64,000 nt of DNA, taken from assembly GCA_013399015.1 (NCBI GenBank), contig VWZX01001949.1, forward strand, positions 1,922,001-1,986,000, given 5' to 3'. The position numbers were made by a program, and so were the translations under genes. Shown here piece after piece: positions 1-14,000 of the stretch (position 1 is its first letter; every line of letters begins with the position of its first letter). The DNA is from Galbula dea (taxonomy: Eukaryota > Chordata > Aves > Piciformes > Galbulidae). Under the pieces are notes generated by a model that did not search any database, had not been told where the DNA came from, and was given only the letters and a program-made list of their open reading frames with translations.

Positions 1-291
1 CGTACTGGGTAAAGGAAACACACTATCTGTTCGTAATTCCTGAGCATCAGAGATGAAGCATAGTGCTTGAAGGACTTCCCAGTCAGCACAGACATGCACT
101 GTGCTACCAACCTGCTGTATAACTCCACCACATGGACTTTCTGGTGCTTCTGTTTGAAGAATTTACAGAGGAAATTACAGCTTTACCATGATTGAGAATT
201 TTTAAATAGAGATTAGCTCACTCTGAAACATCTCTAAGTGAACTAAATCTATGGAACACTAGGTTTTGATAGTGTGATTTTTCTAACTATT

Positions 292-362
292 GCTGTTGTT
301 GGAAGGGACCTTTAAAGGTCATCTGGTCCACATCTCCTGCAATGAGCAGGGGCATCTCCAAC
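292..362 (-). mobile_element. CR1 LINE 3'-end fragment, minus strand
   Basis: The stretch ttggaagggacctttaaagg followed by tcatctggtcca is the reverse complement of the CR1 3' untranslated end (tggaccagatgacctttaaa, then ggtcccttccaa). Short and 5'-truncated. One of at most two CR1 pieces here running against the gene. Confidence 0.75.
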
Positions 363-3300
363 TAGATGAAGTTCAAGTGTTTTGGTTTATTGGACTACAT
401 TGTAGACTCAGACAGGCTTCCAATAATCAATATTTGTGTTTGTCTTTGATTTTCTGGATTAATATTTAGATCCATTTTGAGCATTCCTAGGAAGCTTTCA
501 GTTGACTTTGAAGAAGCCTCATTTATTTTTTTGTTGCTACAAGTAATGTGGTGAAAAGCATAGTTTGTGTGTTGTAGATGGCCTCTATAGCCTGATTTGA
601 ATCAACTGTTCTGCCCCATTGAGTTTGCAGCCTTTGAAGCATTTTTCCTTTCTTTTTCTTTTAATAATAGAGTTGACAAGATGGATCAGAAACTATACTT
701 CATCTAGAAAAACAAAAATGCAGACAGGAGACCAGGGGAATTACAGATCAATGGCAGACAAACTGGTGTGCTCCTATATATTGGTGTAATGGGTTGTGCT
801 GTGTTGGACATGGCTTTCCAAAAAATTGCATGGCCTATATGATGCAGTATAAAGCAATAGGTAGATGGTGAAGCATTCAATGTTCAGGAACTGCTAGGGA
901 CCAAGTATAGTTTAGTACTTAATGAGCTGAAGCATCATGTTATTGCTTGAGAACACTGGATGCAGAAAATTCACTTATTTCTACTGAAGAAGGAGAAAGC
1001 AGTGTTTAAAAACTTCAGCAGTGTTAAACTTGAATGGTACTTTATAATGAAGTTCTATGAATTTCTTCTCTAATTTTGAGTAGCACATTTGGAAGGTACT
1101 AATTTGTAGCCCATAGTAAACAATTTATTTACAGATAGAAGATTTGCTTGCAAGATTTATTTAAGATTAAATGAATTTGCCACTGAGTATAAAAGCTAAG
1201 TTCTTACAAGGAGAGAAATCCATTCTTTTGCTGACTGAGTTTTACATCAGTGTTCATGTTTGCCACCCAACTTTCCATCCTTCTGTTGTACCTTGTGTCT
1301 TGCCCTTTTTGAGGGACCTGATGTTGACTGATATCAAATCTGTGTGAAAAGCTTTTAAATGCTTTAGCAGCAAGACTTTCAAAGACTTGCCTGACAACAA
1401 GAAAAGTGCTTTTGTTTTGCAGAAACGGTTATTCACAGCTTAGTAGATTGTTTTGCTGCATAGTTTGTTCTGAAGGACAATATATGTTTCTCTAAACTGT
1501 ACTAGTTATAACTTCTGTTTTGTTACCCATTTTTGTAACTGCTTTAACTTAAAGCTTCTCTTCCCTAGCTTATGTGAATATCACTGTCTATATTAAGAAA
1601 TGAGAAAGGTGAATTGGTAGGAACCGAAACCCACTGTGTGGGTTGAGAAATGCAGTTGGATTGTGTGATATGGTTGAATCAGTAGAAAGATTATTTGCAC
1701 AACATGTTCTCAAAAGTTTTCCAGGTTGTCATTTTTTTTATTTTTTTTTTTCCACCAGAAACTGCCACCACATTGAGTCAAACCACAAATTCACTTAACC
1801 CTGTATCCTGCCTTTTAACTGTCAGTGATCAATAGCAGCTGCTGCCTTGGGAAGAAAGTAAAAAGCAGAGAAACGTCCCGTGATACTATTTCAACAGTTC
1901 GCAGCTCAGAAATTTTCTGAGCTTAATATGATGAACAATTAAGCATACAGATGTCTCAGATATCCCTTTCATTAACTACATGAGTTCAGAAAGAAATTGT
2001 TAGCATCCATGGAAACATAAATTTCACAGCTTACTTAGGTGGTCTTTAAGGGAAACAAACCTATTTGTCCACCAAAAAATGCTCCCAGTATATTGGCTTA
2101 GATCTTGAGAAGTCTTTACAAAATGCATGGTTTGGGTTATTTCTGTTCCTTCTCTCTCCCCATGGTTTGTCAGTTTCTTTGTCATGTCTTATTTTGGTAA
2201 TCTTCTTTACTGGCTCGTTGTTGTTGTGGTCTTTCTGAAAAGATACATTTCTGAAATGACAGCTGTTCGTTTCCTTAGGTACAATTCCTTGAGATGATGT
2301 TGTCAAAGATGTGAAGTTGTTTATCGGGGAGAATGGGAGAAAATCTTCAACATATCTTGCTGAAACACTGCAATATTGAAAATTATATGGAAGTACTAAT
2401 TTGGTACAACTAAATATTTATAGTGTTTGAGCAGGAGACCGTCTCATATTAAACTTAAACTACTTTCCAAGAGTTTGCATGTTTCCGAGTAAATTATTAC
2501 AATTGGCCTAGTAATAGCCATGTTAGTACATTTTCAAGAAAAAAGACACTTTAACCAGCTGGCTTCTGCTTAAAGCATGTGTGAGACTGGACTACTTATG
2601 GAAGAATTTTATCTTAGAAGTATGCCGAAGGCATCAGCATCTAAATTTCCTTATATTATTTATTTGAAGAGGTTCTGAAACTCACTAGCAAATGGAATTG
2701 GTGGACATACTTTCCATGAGTTGTCCCTGCCCATTTTGCTGATGTAATACTAGCTTCTGTAGGGAAGCCACTATTAGAATATCCTGCTACAGCGAAAACG
2801 ATCTTAAGTGCTTTCTTACATCATCTGAGAATTGGGCAGATGCTTACTTCAAAAAAATGCGTAGTACTTAAATCCAGGGTAATTAATTTAGTAAAATGAG
2901 GCATAAAGTTCACAGTGTTACTGCTTTTTCTCTTACCTACTTGTATGAGTTACATTAAAAATAAAACAAACCCCTTTATTTTTTATAATGTCATCCTTGT
3001 GTCTTTTCAGACAAAATTTTGGTTGTTTTTATTCGTCCTCTTCTTACCTCAGTCAGTTGCTGTCAGGCAGAGTCTTTGCTCCAGCACTGCTGCAACTTAC
3101 AGTAACCACTCGGGTGCCTACACAGGAAACGGAAGCTTTCTTGCATGCACTGTAAGAGAAGTTGTGACATCAGTTGTGTAGGTGGCATTGCTGGAGTGAA
3201 GTGCTGCCTCCTGACAGGAAGTATGTAGCTTCTCTTCTCCCCTCCAGACTGGGGTTGATCAGAAAGAAAAGTCAGATTACCAAACTTCAAGCAGAGACAA

Positions 3301-4026
3301 TCAGGATTTAAAAATGCGTAGCCAACTGTTGTTATTTAAGGCTAACTTTGGTTTTTCGTATTGCCTTTGGGGTTGTCTTTCTCGTCTGTTTCCTTTGATC
3401 GTTTGTGAAGTAGTCATGGAAGAAGTAAAGGCTTTAGTTCTCCAAGCTTAACTTGTTAACAGTCTTTGTTTCAATACACTTCTTTATATCAAAGGGTGGG
3501 GGAACCACTATGCTGGTGTTACACAATCCCAATTTAGACAGTGATGGTTGTGTGTACAGGAGGAGGAGCATTTGCCCTTCTTCCCCAGACTGCTGTTCTT
3601 GACTTGCTTGTGTGCCTAGAATGGGGAGTGGGCACCACTGGACTGTGCAGTAGCGAGGGCTAGTTCCTTGGATCTTCTTGCTGAAGAATGAGATTCCTTG
3701 TCTTACTTTTACTCCTGTTGAGTAGACATTTGCATATATAAGCAGTTCTTAAATATTTGTAGAATATTTATTCCCTGAGCTGGATGTTTTGCCTGCCAAT
3801 TTTTAAGTGTGGAAAAAAGAAAAATACCAAAAAGGCATTTACTCCACAAGTGGTATTGCACTGGAAATGTAAAGTGATGCAGTTCTGGGAGAAGAAAAAA
3901 AGTTTAAAAGGGAGATTAAGTTCTTCATGTATGGTGGAGGAATATGCTTCCAAGTTATCTTCAGCATGAGGCTCTTCTTATCTTTTTTCTTGTTTTGTTT
4001 TGTTTTGGTTTTTTGTTTTATTTTTA

Positions 4027-4057
4027 GGGGGGTTTTTTGGGGGGGGAGGGGGGGGGG
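4027..4057 (+). other. G-rich tract with G-quadruplex potential
   Basis: Three long G runs (4027-4032, 4039-4046, 4048-4057) separated by six T and a single A. The longer runs can supply more than one G column, so a four-stranded fold is possible in the DNA or the intronic RNA. Folding is inference. Confidence 0.6.
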
Positions 4058-5790
4058 TTGTGTTTGGTTTTTTTGTGGTTTTTTTACCAGAGATAGTAAA
4101 ATGTATCATTAGATTTAACCAGGAATTTGTTTGAGGCCTGAATGTATTGAGAGAGCATTTTTGAGACCTTTGATGTTCTTTGGGGAGTAGTTCTGTTTCT
4201 GGGCCAGGCAGTGGTTGCTTTATCCAGTTGCTTTTTTCATTTCCTTTGCAAACTGCAGTTCTAACTTTTCTTACTTTCTGCTCAAGTGTTAATGTTTCTT
4301 ACTAGCTTTTCTTTCCCAGACAAGCTCCTAGGCTTTAGAAAATTTGGTTCTCTGACTTCTGCGGGATTAAATATAATGTAAGGGAAAATGTTGTTCTTTC
4401 TGTTTTATACAAAGGGCTGTAATTTTTTAACGGTATGTTATAGTATTAAAGTTGCATATTAATGGATAGGCTAACCCCATATAGTCATTATAGCTGATAC
4501 TTAAAATATTACAGTCTTGATATCGTGATCTGTGCTTATATTTTTCATTTTTTCTATGGTAGACAGTAAATTGTAAATAAATTTTATTTCCTGTTTATGT
4601 TCTTAGTATTTCAGTGTTTGGTTTTAGATGATTTTAGAAGTTTGGGGTTTGAGTCTAACAGAACCACTTCACAGTTTTAAGAGATGACTTTTCATAAAAT
4701 TAGCAGAATTTTACATTTGGTGTCATTTAAACTAAATTACTGTTTAGAAAGAAAGAGAGTAGTTATTCCCTGCAAGCCATCAGTTACAGCATATAGAAAC
4801 TTTATTTTTATTCTGCAAAAATTTCTCTGGTACTTGCTATTTTCTGTGTTTCCCAGTCTCGTTATATTACCTCTCTAGCCCTCACATCTTAACTTCTGTG
4901 GGTAATCTGGTACTACAACCAGTTGTGCATATGCTTACCAAACATTAAAAGAAACTGAAACAGAGAAAGGAACTTGCATAGAAGGTCAGGCTGTTGCTAT
5001 AATACTACTGAGACATCTACATAGTATGTATAGGAAGTTAGCAGGTTTCAATGTAAGTCCAGAAGCAGATGAAACTCCTGTACCTAGGTTACTTTGTGTG
5101 ATTGATAGGAGGATTGTTGTTTGAACATCGATAAATAAACTAGTTTCCCATCTTTGTAATCATGTTATGACCCAGGCAGGCCTTAATACATCACATGGCA
5201 CTACTGCAGCAGCAGAGAACAGTTGTTTTCAACCAGTGATACCACTGAGATGTTGCAGGTTGTCTAATACAAATTGTCTTCTAAGGCTTCTCAGTAGCCT
5301 TTCACATGTCTATTTTTTTTCTGTTTTGTTCATGAATAGCATTTACTGATTTTTGATGTTTCATTAGGAGGGATTGTAAAGAACATAACTGAATAATGTT
5401 AGCTACAAAGTTGAGTGAAATAATGAATTAAATTATAAATGAAAGTGAAGAGTCATTTAAAAAAAATTACTCCCAAGATAAAAGACAAATTCATCAGCCA
5501 TTTATAACTAAAAATTTTTACCAAGTGTATTAGGTCCTTTGTGGAACTGAAGCTGGCATTGTCTGACATGGAGGCAGCTTATGGTGTCTTCTCAAAGAAG
5601 CCTCTTCTGCAGCCCCTCTCTGCCCTCCACCCTGGCTACCAAAATCTACACCAAGTGGAACATCTACCTAGCAGTAAAGTTATTTTAATCTTGTATTTGA
5701 AAATGTCCTTAGCTAGGTTGTGGTAACAACTGTTAAATATGGCTGTGAATTGCAGTGCTTTTAGGAATTCCTGTACATGCCTTTTAGATT

Positions 5791-5825
5791 TTGCAGAATG
5801 GGTATAGTTTTGCAGAATGGGTGCT
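5791..5825. repeat. Short direct repeat, 19-bp spacing
   Basis: ttgcagaatgggt occurs at 5791 and again at 5810, giving a small, partly diverged tandem repeat. Confidence 0.7.
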
Positions 5826-6302
5826 AGTGCCCATATTCTTATATGCAGACCCAGTAGGAATTTCTGTTGCACACATTGTGAGGTAGTACTATGCTGGGTC
5901 ACAAAGCTCTGGAAATCCAGACAGCTGCAGAAAGTCCCCAGTTTATGTGTGGCGTTTCTTAGCCTGTCATGCCACTTTGCTGCTTGGACCTTTCATCTGA
6001 AATGGGAACTTGGGCCTTCCGACAACCTGTTAAATAAAGATATAATAAGCAAGTGGGGTGTTGGGTAGCATGCACCTCTTTGGTAATAATTTCCTACATG
6101 GTGGAATGAAGAATTCTTCACTGCTTCTATACCTTAAAATCCCAGTCAACTCAAACAAGGGTAAAATAGAGTGCAAATTTAAAACATCCTGACTTTGAGA
6201 ATGTACAACACAGTTGCAAGTGTTTGTAAATGATGTAGGGGGAAAAAAAAAAAGGAGAATGATGTTGAATTGAGTTGCACCTGACTTCACTTAGAGCTTT
6301 TC

Positions 6303-6326
6303 CTCTCTCTCTCTCTCTCTCTCTCT
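6303..6326. repeat. CT microsatellite, 12 units
   Basis: Uninterrupted (CT)12 on the + strand, likely length-variable. Confidence 0.95.
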
Positions 6327-6764
6327 GTCAAGTTAGCACAATGAGTCAGCTGGAGAGCTGCCTGTCCTGGATTCTTTCTTTCATTGTGTCTCCTGGTGCA
6401 CCTGGCAGAAAGTACAACCAGTCTTGATGCAGTGTTTGTGTGTATGCCCAATTTTATCCTTGAAGGCATGGGTGGAAAAGAGGGAGGGGTCTAGACCTTT
6501 AATCTTTCTCCATTTTTTTTTTTCCTTTCCTTCTTGAAGATGCAAATGTGGTCAAAGTATCTTGCCTGTTGTATCTGACAGGCTAATTCACAAGATGTTT
6601 GCCTAAGAGTAGGTAAAATTTTGCTGTCCCTTTTTGTGACTTTCTAAATATGTAAAAACTGCAGTGTCTTTCTGATTTAATATTTTTTAATGGTACAGAC
6701 TGTCAGTGTACGCCAACAATTATATTTTGTAGAGTACAGAATGGGATAAATAGGTGCCATTACA

Positions 6765-6985
6765 GGCATTGAATTAAGCCTGGGGATTGGTAGAAGAGAA
6801 ACATCACTCCAGTATTCAGAAAGGGCAAGAAGGAAGACCAGGGGAACTATAGACCAGTCAGCCTCACCTCCATCTCTGGAAAGGTGATGGAACACTTTAT
6901 CCTTGACTCTGTCTCTAGGCATATCAAGGATAAGGGGGTCATTAGGAGCAGTCAGCATGGTTTTACCAAGAGGAAATCATGTTAG
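6765..6985 (+). mobile_element. CR1 LINE fragment, reverse-transcriptase region
   Basis: In the + frame the bases read KGKKEDQGNYRPVSLTSISG, then KVMEHFILDSVSRHIKDKGV and IRSSQHGFTKRKSC, ending at a TAG at 6983. This matches the conserved NYRPVSLTS...SQHGF blocks of CR1 ORF2 reverse transcriptase. It is an internal piece without the 3' tail, so the flanks are lost or rearranged. No function is expected. Confidence 0.85.
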
Positions 6986-7216
6986 TAACTCACTGATTTT
7001 TCAAGACTTTTATTAATTTGGGTGAATAATTTCTGCAGGAGTTGTTTTGGTTTTTTTGTATCACAAGAAACCATTTTAAAACTGCTGCTCATGCTAATAA
7101 ACGACAAAAAGCTTTATGCTGACTCAAGGCATAAACAGAATAGAGGTCTCAAATGAGCATGTGACTGTTCAGGCATAACAAAATCAAAGCAGCTGGTTGA
7201 ATAGCTTGGATTTTGG

Positions 7217-7235
7217 TTTTTTTTTTTTTTTTTTT
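7217..7235. repeat. 19-nt T homopolymer
   Basis: A run of 19 T preceded by TTTTGG. No neighbouring retroposon body was recognised. Confidence 0.9.
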
Positions 7236-10200
7236 AGTGCCAACTTGCCAAGACATCTGTGTTCTATAAGACATTAGGGGGAGAAGTTGTTTTAAAAGTG
7301 GTATGTTTTTGGTAGCCTTGCTTTTGAATAAGGGGCCTGTATAAGTTTCCATAGTCAGAAAGGCAGGATGCCATGTGACTGTCCCTTCACCTTTCTGAAA
7401 AGCAGAGTGTTTTAAAAAGAGTTTTAATTTGGTGTGTCACTTTTATGTCAACTGTTTGCTTACCAAGCAGGGAGGTACTTTGGATATGTTGCAGCAGTAA
7501 AACAAGCACTGCATCTTGCCTTGTGAGAACTGGGAGAAAAGCCTTTGGGGTTCTGTGTTAGCTGGTGTACCGCTCAGCTGTGAAACTAAGAGGCACAGAA
7601 GCTATTTGGGTTTTAGCTGTGAGTTTTGGAAATGTATGCTAAAAGGGTATGCTCTGGTAGCTTCATGAGTGCATCTTTGGAATATCCTTTTTACAGAAGA
7701 AAATTGCCTCCATCTAATTGTTATGGTATGCTTTTTCTTTCAGTTTTAGAAAGCTTAGAATAACAGATTTTTTTTTTTTCCCCAAGATACTCAATACGCA
7801 CCTTATAATCCTATACTAAGCCTCCATAATTCTGTGATGCCTTACTTCCCTTTAAATAATGTGACTGTATCATAGAAAGGTGTTTCTTACAAGACTGAGG
7901 ATTCTCTGAATTACTTGAACTCAGTTAAAGTAGATGATGCTTCATAGGAGTAACACTTTATAAATTAAGTATCCTAGCCGAAATGAAGTTATATGCTACC
8001 ACAAATTGCCCAGGAAATTTTAGTTCTTAATCTCAGAGGACAACTGAGAAGAGAAGCCAAGTTGTTACTAATTGGTGTGAAATAGTGATGTTGAGGTGAA
8101 GTTCTGTTTTAATTTTACAGTTCCTGTATGTAAGAGGATACACTCAGAAGTTGCAGCAAGTGAACATGAGTGACCATGCTGGCAAGTGAAGGTAATTCTA
8201 GGTAGTTTAGTGTAATCAGCAATCTGAAAGAATCCTTGGAATTTAAATTTCTTAGTTATTAAAAAGTCTTACTGTAAATATTAGCAGTATGAAACAGATT
8301 AGTGTGAACTAATTATTTATGGAACTCATAATTACAGGCCAAAACCTAAATCATCACTTTTTCACAGTTTCACAGACAAGAGTTGCTGTAGCATCTGTTC
8401 TTGCACAGACAGGCACTGTGACCTGTCAGAGGTGTTCTCTCTTTGTGAGCCTAAGCTCATGAACTGGACTGGGGGATGCGGTCCTGCCTGTCTTCCAGCC
8501 CTGGGATGTACATTCTGTTGCACCACACACAGGTGTGGACAGGGAAGGCACAGCAGCAGAATGGATTTGGGTTGTCTAACTGGGAAAACATTTCTGGAAT
8601 AAAATTTGAAAAATTGAAATTATATATTTTTTCAGTTTTGTTTAGTTAGCAGCACCTTGGGAACACTTTTTTTTTTAACTGCATAGTATTTAGGTTTGTG
8701 TTTTATCACACTCATTTGTTTTAAATTTGTGGTCAGTCTATGAATGCACTCAACTATTTGGTTAGTCTGTGAGTATTGCCTATTTTGCAGTTATTTTTAA
8801 AGTGTGCTAAAATGTGTTACTTGTCTGCTAGCTGCTTGAGTAGGCAGTGGAATCATTTTTGATTTTTTTTTTTTTTTAAGGATGTGAACCTTTACTGAGC
8901 TCTCAGCCAGAACAAATGTAGCTAAATGCATTTTATAAGCTATCTCCAAGGCACTGATCGATTGACAAACAGAAAGAGAGAATGGGAATAATGAAGATTT
9001 GAGGTAAAAAGCCATGAAATTCTCAAAGTAAAAGTAGTAGGAGGAAGAGATTAGATTGAAGAAAGAATAGGTGTGTTGGGTGATCTTAGACAAACACAAT
9101 AAGGATTCAGAAAAAACAGGAGGCCAGAGGACCATAACAGCAGGTAAAGGACACAAAGTGTTATGTGAATGGGTAGATCTTTTAGGGCAGTAATTTAAAA
9201 CAGTTATTACTGAAGGTAGTATATTTTTAATGGCCTACATCAGGAAGCACTGGTACTTTCAGAGGTGAATGAAATGCAACAACACGGAGCATGGAGCTTG
9301 TGGATCTTGCCAAGGGCTGAACTTGATGAGAATGATATTCTCTGCTTTTGGTGAGATTCTATGTTTTACTCTTTTCTCTTCCCCTCAAATTGAGTCCTTG
9401 ATAAATTCATTGGTCTCTGGGTTACAGGTGAAGAATGTGTGTTCTTAAAGATTATTCTCATGGGAAATGGATGTCTTGTGATTCCTCTAAAACAGCTGTG
9501 GTGGCTCATATATACACTTTCTGAGGTTTGGTTTTAGTTTGGGGAGGAGTAGCTGTACAACTTTCCACTTTATCTTAACCTAGTGTCTCCTTGCTGTCTT
9601 CCATTTACATCCAACCTTGGCACTGGCCATCTGTGCTTATTTGCTTGTAAACTTAAAGGGAGCTTCTTTGACTCCTGTGATACCTCTTATGTTTGGTAGG
9701 GACTCCCTAAAAGCGTACTCAAATGATACCTATTTCTCTTTCATGATGTTAGTAGAAACTTGAAAAGAGAGCTGCCTTTCATGCTATCGAGTGTTGTCTT
9801 GTTGTACTTCTACTTTGTCTAAGAAAACATATTCATTTTCTTTCATGTGTTGCCTCTGTCAGATCAGAGGCTTTGTTCAGCATTCACACAGTTCTTGCCC
9901 CAAAGGAGTTTGGCTTATGCTTGGGCACTTTGGTAGTATAAGTATGAAAATTTCAGCCTTTGCTGAATCTGACAATTTGATTTTAAATTTGTTTTTATTC
10001 TTTTTCTAGATTACAGGGAAGTTGCCATTAATTAGTCAAGGCAAGTCCTTATTGCCATTATGAATTAATTTATTCTCTTCATTTTTTTAAGGGGTTAGGG
10101 AATGGTGTGTCCCTCCTCATAAGTTTCTGATTTGTTTGCAGGCTTTAAAAGAAATGTTTGGAGTGTTTTTGTTTGTTTGCTTTTTCTTTTTTTTTCTTTA

Positions 10201-10439
10201 ATATCATTAGCTCCTCAGTACTTGAGGTTCAAAGTGTTCAATGGTGCAGTCCTCTCTGGCTTTTAGAGTGGGGAGACTCCTATATTAGCCTAATGGTAGA
10301 TGCCCTTTATGCACAAACTATAACCCACAGTTCCCACTTTCAAGGAATAATGAAATAGGTAGAATTTTATATAGAAATAAGCACAAAATTTTCAGAACTT
10401 GAGGATGAGTAAGCATATGGTATTTTAACTGTATTAGCA

Positions 10440-11030
10440 TGGTAGTCCCACTCTACTGTGCACTGGTGCTACCTTGTCTCAAGTATTGTGTGTAGTTTTG
10501 GGCACCATAATCTAAGCAGGACAGAGCTGTTGGAGAGTGTCCAGAGGGAGGCCACAATGACAGTGAAGGGTCTAGAGGGGAAATGATATGAGGAATGACT
10601 GAAGTCACTTTTTTTGTTCAGCCTGGAAAAGAGGAGGCTGAGGGGAGACCTCATAGCAGTTTGTAACTTCCTCACAATGGGGAGTGGAGGGCCAGGAGCT
10701 GATCTCTTCTGTCTGGTTACCAGTGACAGTACCTGTGGGAAGGACATGAAGCTCTGCCACGGTAGACTTATGCTGGATATTAGGAAAAGGTGTTGTAGCA
10801 CTGGAACAGGCTCCTCAGGGAAATAGTCACAGTGCCAAGCTTGACAGAATTCAAGAAGCATCTGGTTGATGCTGTTAGATACGTGGTGGGGAGGGAATTA
10901 TTTAGTTTTTGTTTAATAATGGAGTCTATCCTGTGCATAGACAGGAGCTGGACTCGTGTTCCTTGTGGGTTCCTTCCAACTCAAGACATTCTATTCTAGT
11001 CTAATCTAGTCTAGTCTATTCTATGAACTC
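10440..11030 (+). mobile_element. CR1 LINE, 3' portion with expanded tail repeat
   Basis: It begins with the C-terminal ORF2 segment (leucine/cysteine region, then ttttgggcacc), runs through the usual cagcctggaaaagaggaggc block, and ends with ccttccaactc and ATTCTATTCTAGTCT-type repeats. The frame is broken by stops. The terminal octamer has become a TCTAG-rich run at about 10989-11020. Confidence 0.9.
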
Positions 11031-14000
11031 TATTGCCTTCTGAAAATCAGATTCATCTTTTCAACAGGAAGTTGTTGATAGTGGTCTCAATTTTCAGCAC
11101 TGTTTGCTGTGTTCTAATTTGGGCGTGGATGTTGTTTTGAAGTGAATTTCCTAATTATCCCTCTTACATGCTGTGTCTCATGTCATGGAGCAGTTATATA
11201 GTAGACAAAACTGGCTTGCTTTTGCATGAAAATAAACTGTAAGGTGTACTCTCAACTACTACTGAGCATTCAGTGCATGGAGCAGTTTAGATCTGGTAAA
11301 TCTGTCCGAAAGGTACCTTATATGGATAAAGTATGTTTTGTTTTAAAGATCCTCTCCTAATATTGTGCTTTCCTTTCATCAATAGACAGGGTCTTTATTT
11401 TATTGAGCAGCATAAGTATGTCTGGTGTGGGTTGTTTGTTTGCTTTTGCTCTAAATAGCAGCAAAGCTTCACCTAGGAGGAATTTCCCTTCTCACACTCT
11501 ATAATGCATCATTGTTTTTGTGCACCATGCTGAAGACAGAGCTGCGAATAACATAAAACTCCTTGAAAATATTCTAGATTGCAAATCTGCTTCATCTTCT
11601 CCTTATTATGGTGTATATTTAAATGCTTTTCCACTGTGCTGCTTATTTTTCTTCACTGCTTGTATGTAACATTGGCATTAAATCAATCTATTTCCAAATT
11701 TTGTAGCTCTCCAATTTTATGATTAACAAGTATTGCCTTTTATGATTATTCACTGTGTAACTAGAGTTTGAGTATGTTCCAAATGCGAACACTCAGAAAA
11801 GTAATTCTGCACAGAATCTTCTATTTATGTTCCTCATGTGAATGAGCTGGAGGTTTTCTTACTTTCTTCCTTGTATTCAGGCAGAATACTAATCAGCAAT
11901 AGGATGTTTTTTGCATCATTGAACACAGCTTCCTTTTCTACTGCTCCATTCTGTTTGTGTGCTGCCTTCAGCCCTGCTCAAATACAGCCCTTGGCATTCT
12001 GTGCAGTACTAGCTTTCAGAGAGCCAAACAATGCGACGTTCATGAAAGCTTTGAAGGGTTGCATTTGCCAGGTGTAGGATTTACTCTGTTCTAGCTGCTT
12101 ACTGTTAACTTGTAATAAGCCAAAACAAAAATAGAATCCTACAATGTTCCCTTGTGAATTCACAAGGAAAGATTTATGGTCATGGGAGCGTAAGTACCTT
12201 TGCTTGCTCAGCTCATAACTGTCCCTAACCAAGGTGAGAAATGGATGCTTATGGACAGAGTGCAGAAACAGTGTGCAGTGATATTTGTCTTGGTACACTG
12301 TTCCACTGGTTTGTGAACAGAGACATGTTAAGCTGGAGTTACATGAAAGCTGTTGTGTTTGAACCAAGTCTTTCTGACTTAGAGAAAGTATCACTACTTT
12401 GTCTTTTACCATTTCTATTTTCCCTACCCTCAATTTAATCTCAGCCTGTGATGATGTGAACTGGAATTTTGCTGTGGTTTGCCTTGTTTACTAATAATTT
12501 TTCTAATTTTTTTTGCTTCTGTCAAAATGTTCTGTGTCAAGGTAGATACTTCTCAAATGCAGCATACTCATTATCTTCATTGGTAAGGAGATCTGTAAAG
12601 GGCTGAACTCAGCATGGTGATGTCTTCATTGTCTGATGCACCAAGATTCTTACCCAAACCAGTGCATGTATAAGGCAAATGTGTATTAAAAATGTTACTG
12701 TTAAAAGGGTAAGAGCTAGCTCATAACAGCCAGTTCATCTTTCTGTAAAAGACTATGGATTTTAGGAAAACAAAATAGCTTTCTGAAGAGACTTTGTACT
12801 TCCAGTATTTCAATTGTATGCATTTGTTCAGTAAGTTTCTGTTAACTTGATAAAGACTAGGTGTTCTGGAATAATATAAAGAACTTAATTAACTTTCACT
12901 CTTGGTAGGTATAGGGCAAAAGATAAAATATCAAACAGCTATCCTTGATAAGACTGGCAATAAATCACAGTTTTTCTTTTTCTATGACTGTGAAAACAAA
13001 CATTCTCCAGTCTATATGTGGAACAATCAGCTTTCCTTATCTTGTGAGTTTAAGATACAGAAATTGTTTATTTTGTTTTAAGTTTAAGAATTCACCTTTA
13101 CTAAATAATGCCTTCTGTCTCTGAGCAAGAAGCATACTGAGAGAAAGTGCTGCTTGCCTGCAGAGATGTGAGGTGTGGGGAAAAAAGATCCTGTAAAAGT
13201 AGCAGGAGGTATTTAAACTACATTATTGGAGAGTTAGTAATACAGCACACTGAATTTAAAGTGCCCTTCCCAATGAAGAGAAAGTGACTTTGTCAAGCCA
13301 TACACACAGTTTGGGCAAACTATGATTACCTCTATGCTGTAGGATTTCAGTGTTGTTGGTATATCCTTTTCCTTCACCCTTGCTTGATTACTATCATTTA
13401 TGCACTTGTATGTAAGTCAGAAATTACTTTCTAAACTTAACCAGTTTGCCAATGATCATAATGTGTGCCAGTCTCTTCAAAATAAACCCTAGAGGATCTA
13501 ATCAGATTCTAGGTCTTTGCTTCAAGTTGGATATCCCTTCTCATTTCACTGTATTTTACTTGTATATTGAGAAAGCAGATCTCTCTCCTGTAGTGTCAGT
13601 CTACATTATACACTGCAAAAAGGATTAGATGGTAGACTTTCCTAGCTGGTCATCCAAGTGTAGCTCTCAATTTCATAGTAGGTGGTGGTGGTTACAGGTT
13701 TAATATGATGTGAGATGAAGACTTAATGAATCTGCCATCATAGTGCTCTCTCGTAACAACATGAAACCAAGCTATAAGCAGTGTCCTAGAATGCTGTAGT
13801 AGTCTTCAAGGTCTATGGTGTAATGGAATTTTTTCTTTTTTTTTCTTAAACATTAAGTTCTTGAAGTCTGCAGCTTGGAGAAAATGGATACATTTAAATT
13901 TATTTATACATATTTAACACAAACAAATTTTAATGGATTAATATACCAGCTTTTCCTCCCTGAACAGAATAATTCTGAAGTGGAATATTGCAGTCATGCA

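Noticed and set aside
640..765. Possible CR1 reverse-transcriptase scrap (gaccaggggaattacagatc)
   Set aside because: Only one short block resembles CR1, and the neighbouring conserved residues are not readable in any frame.
10469..10861. 130-codon open frame on the minus strand
   Set aside because: It is the antisense of a CR1 LINE fragment and has no independent support.
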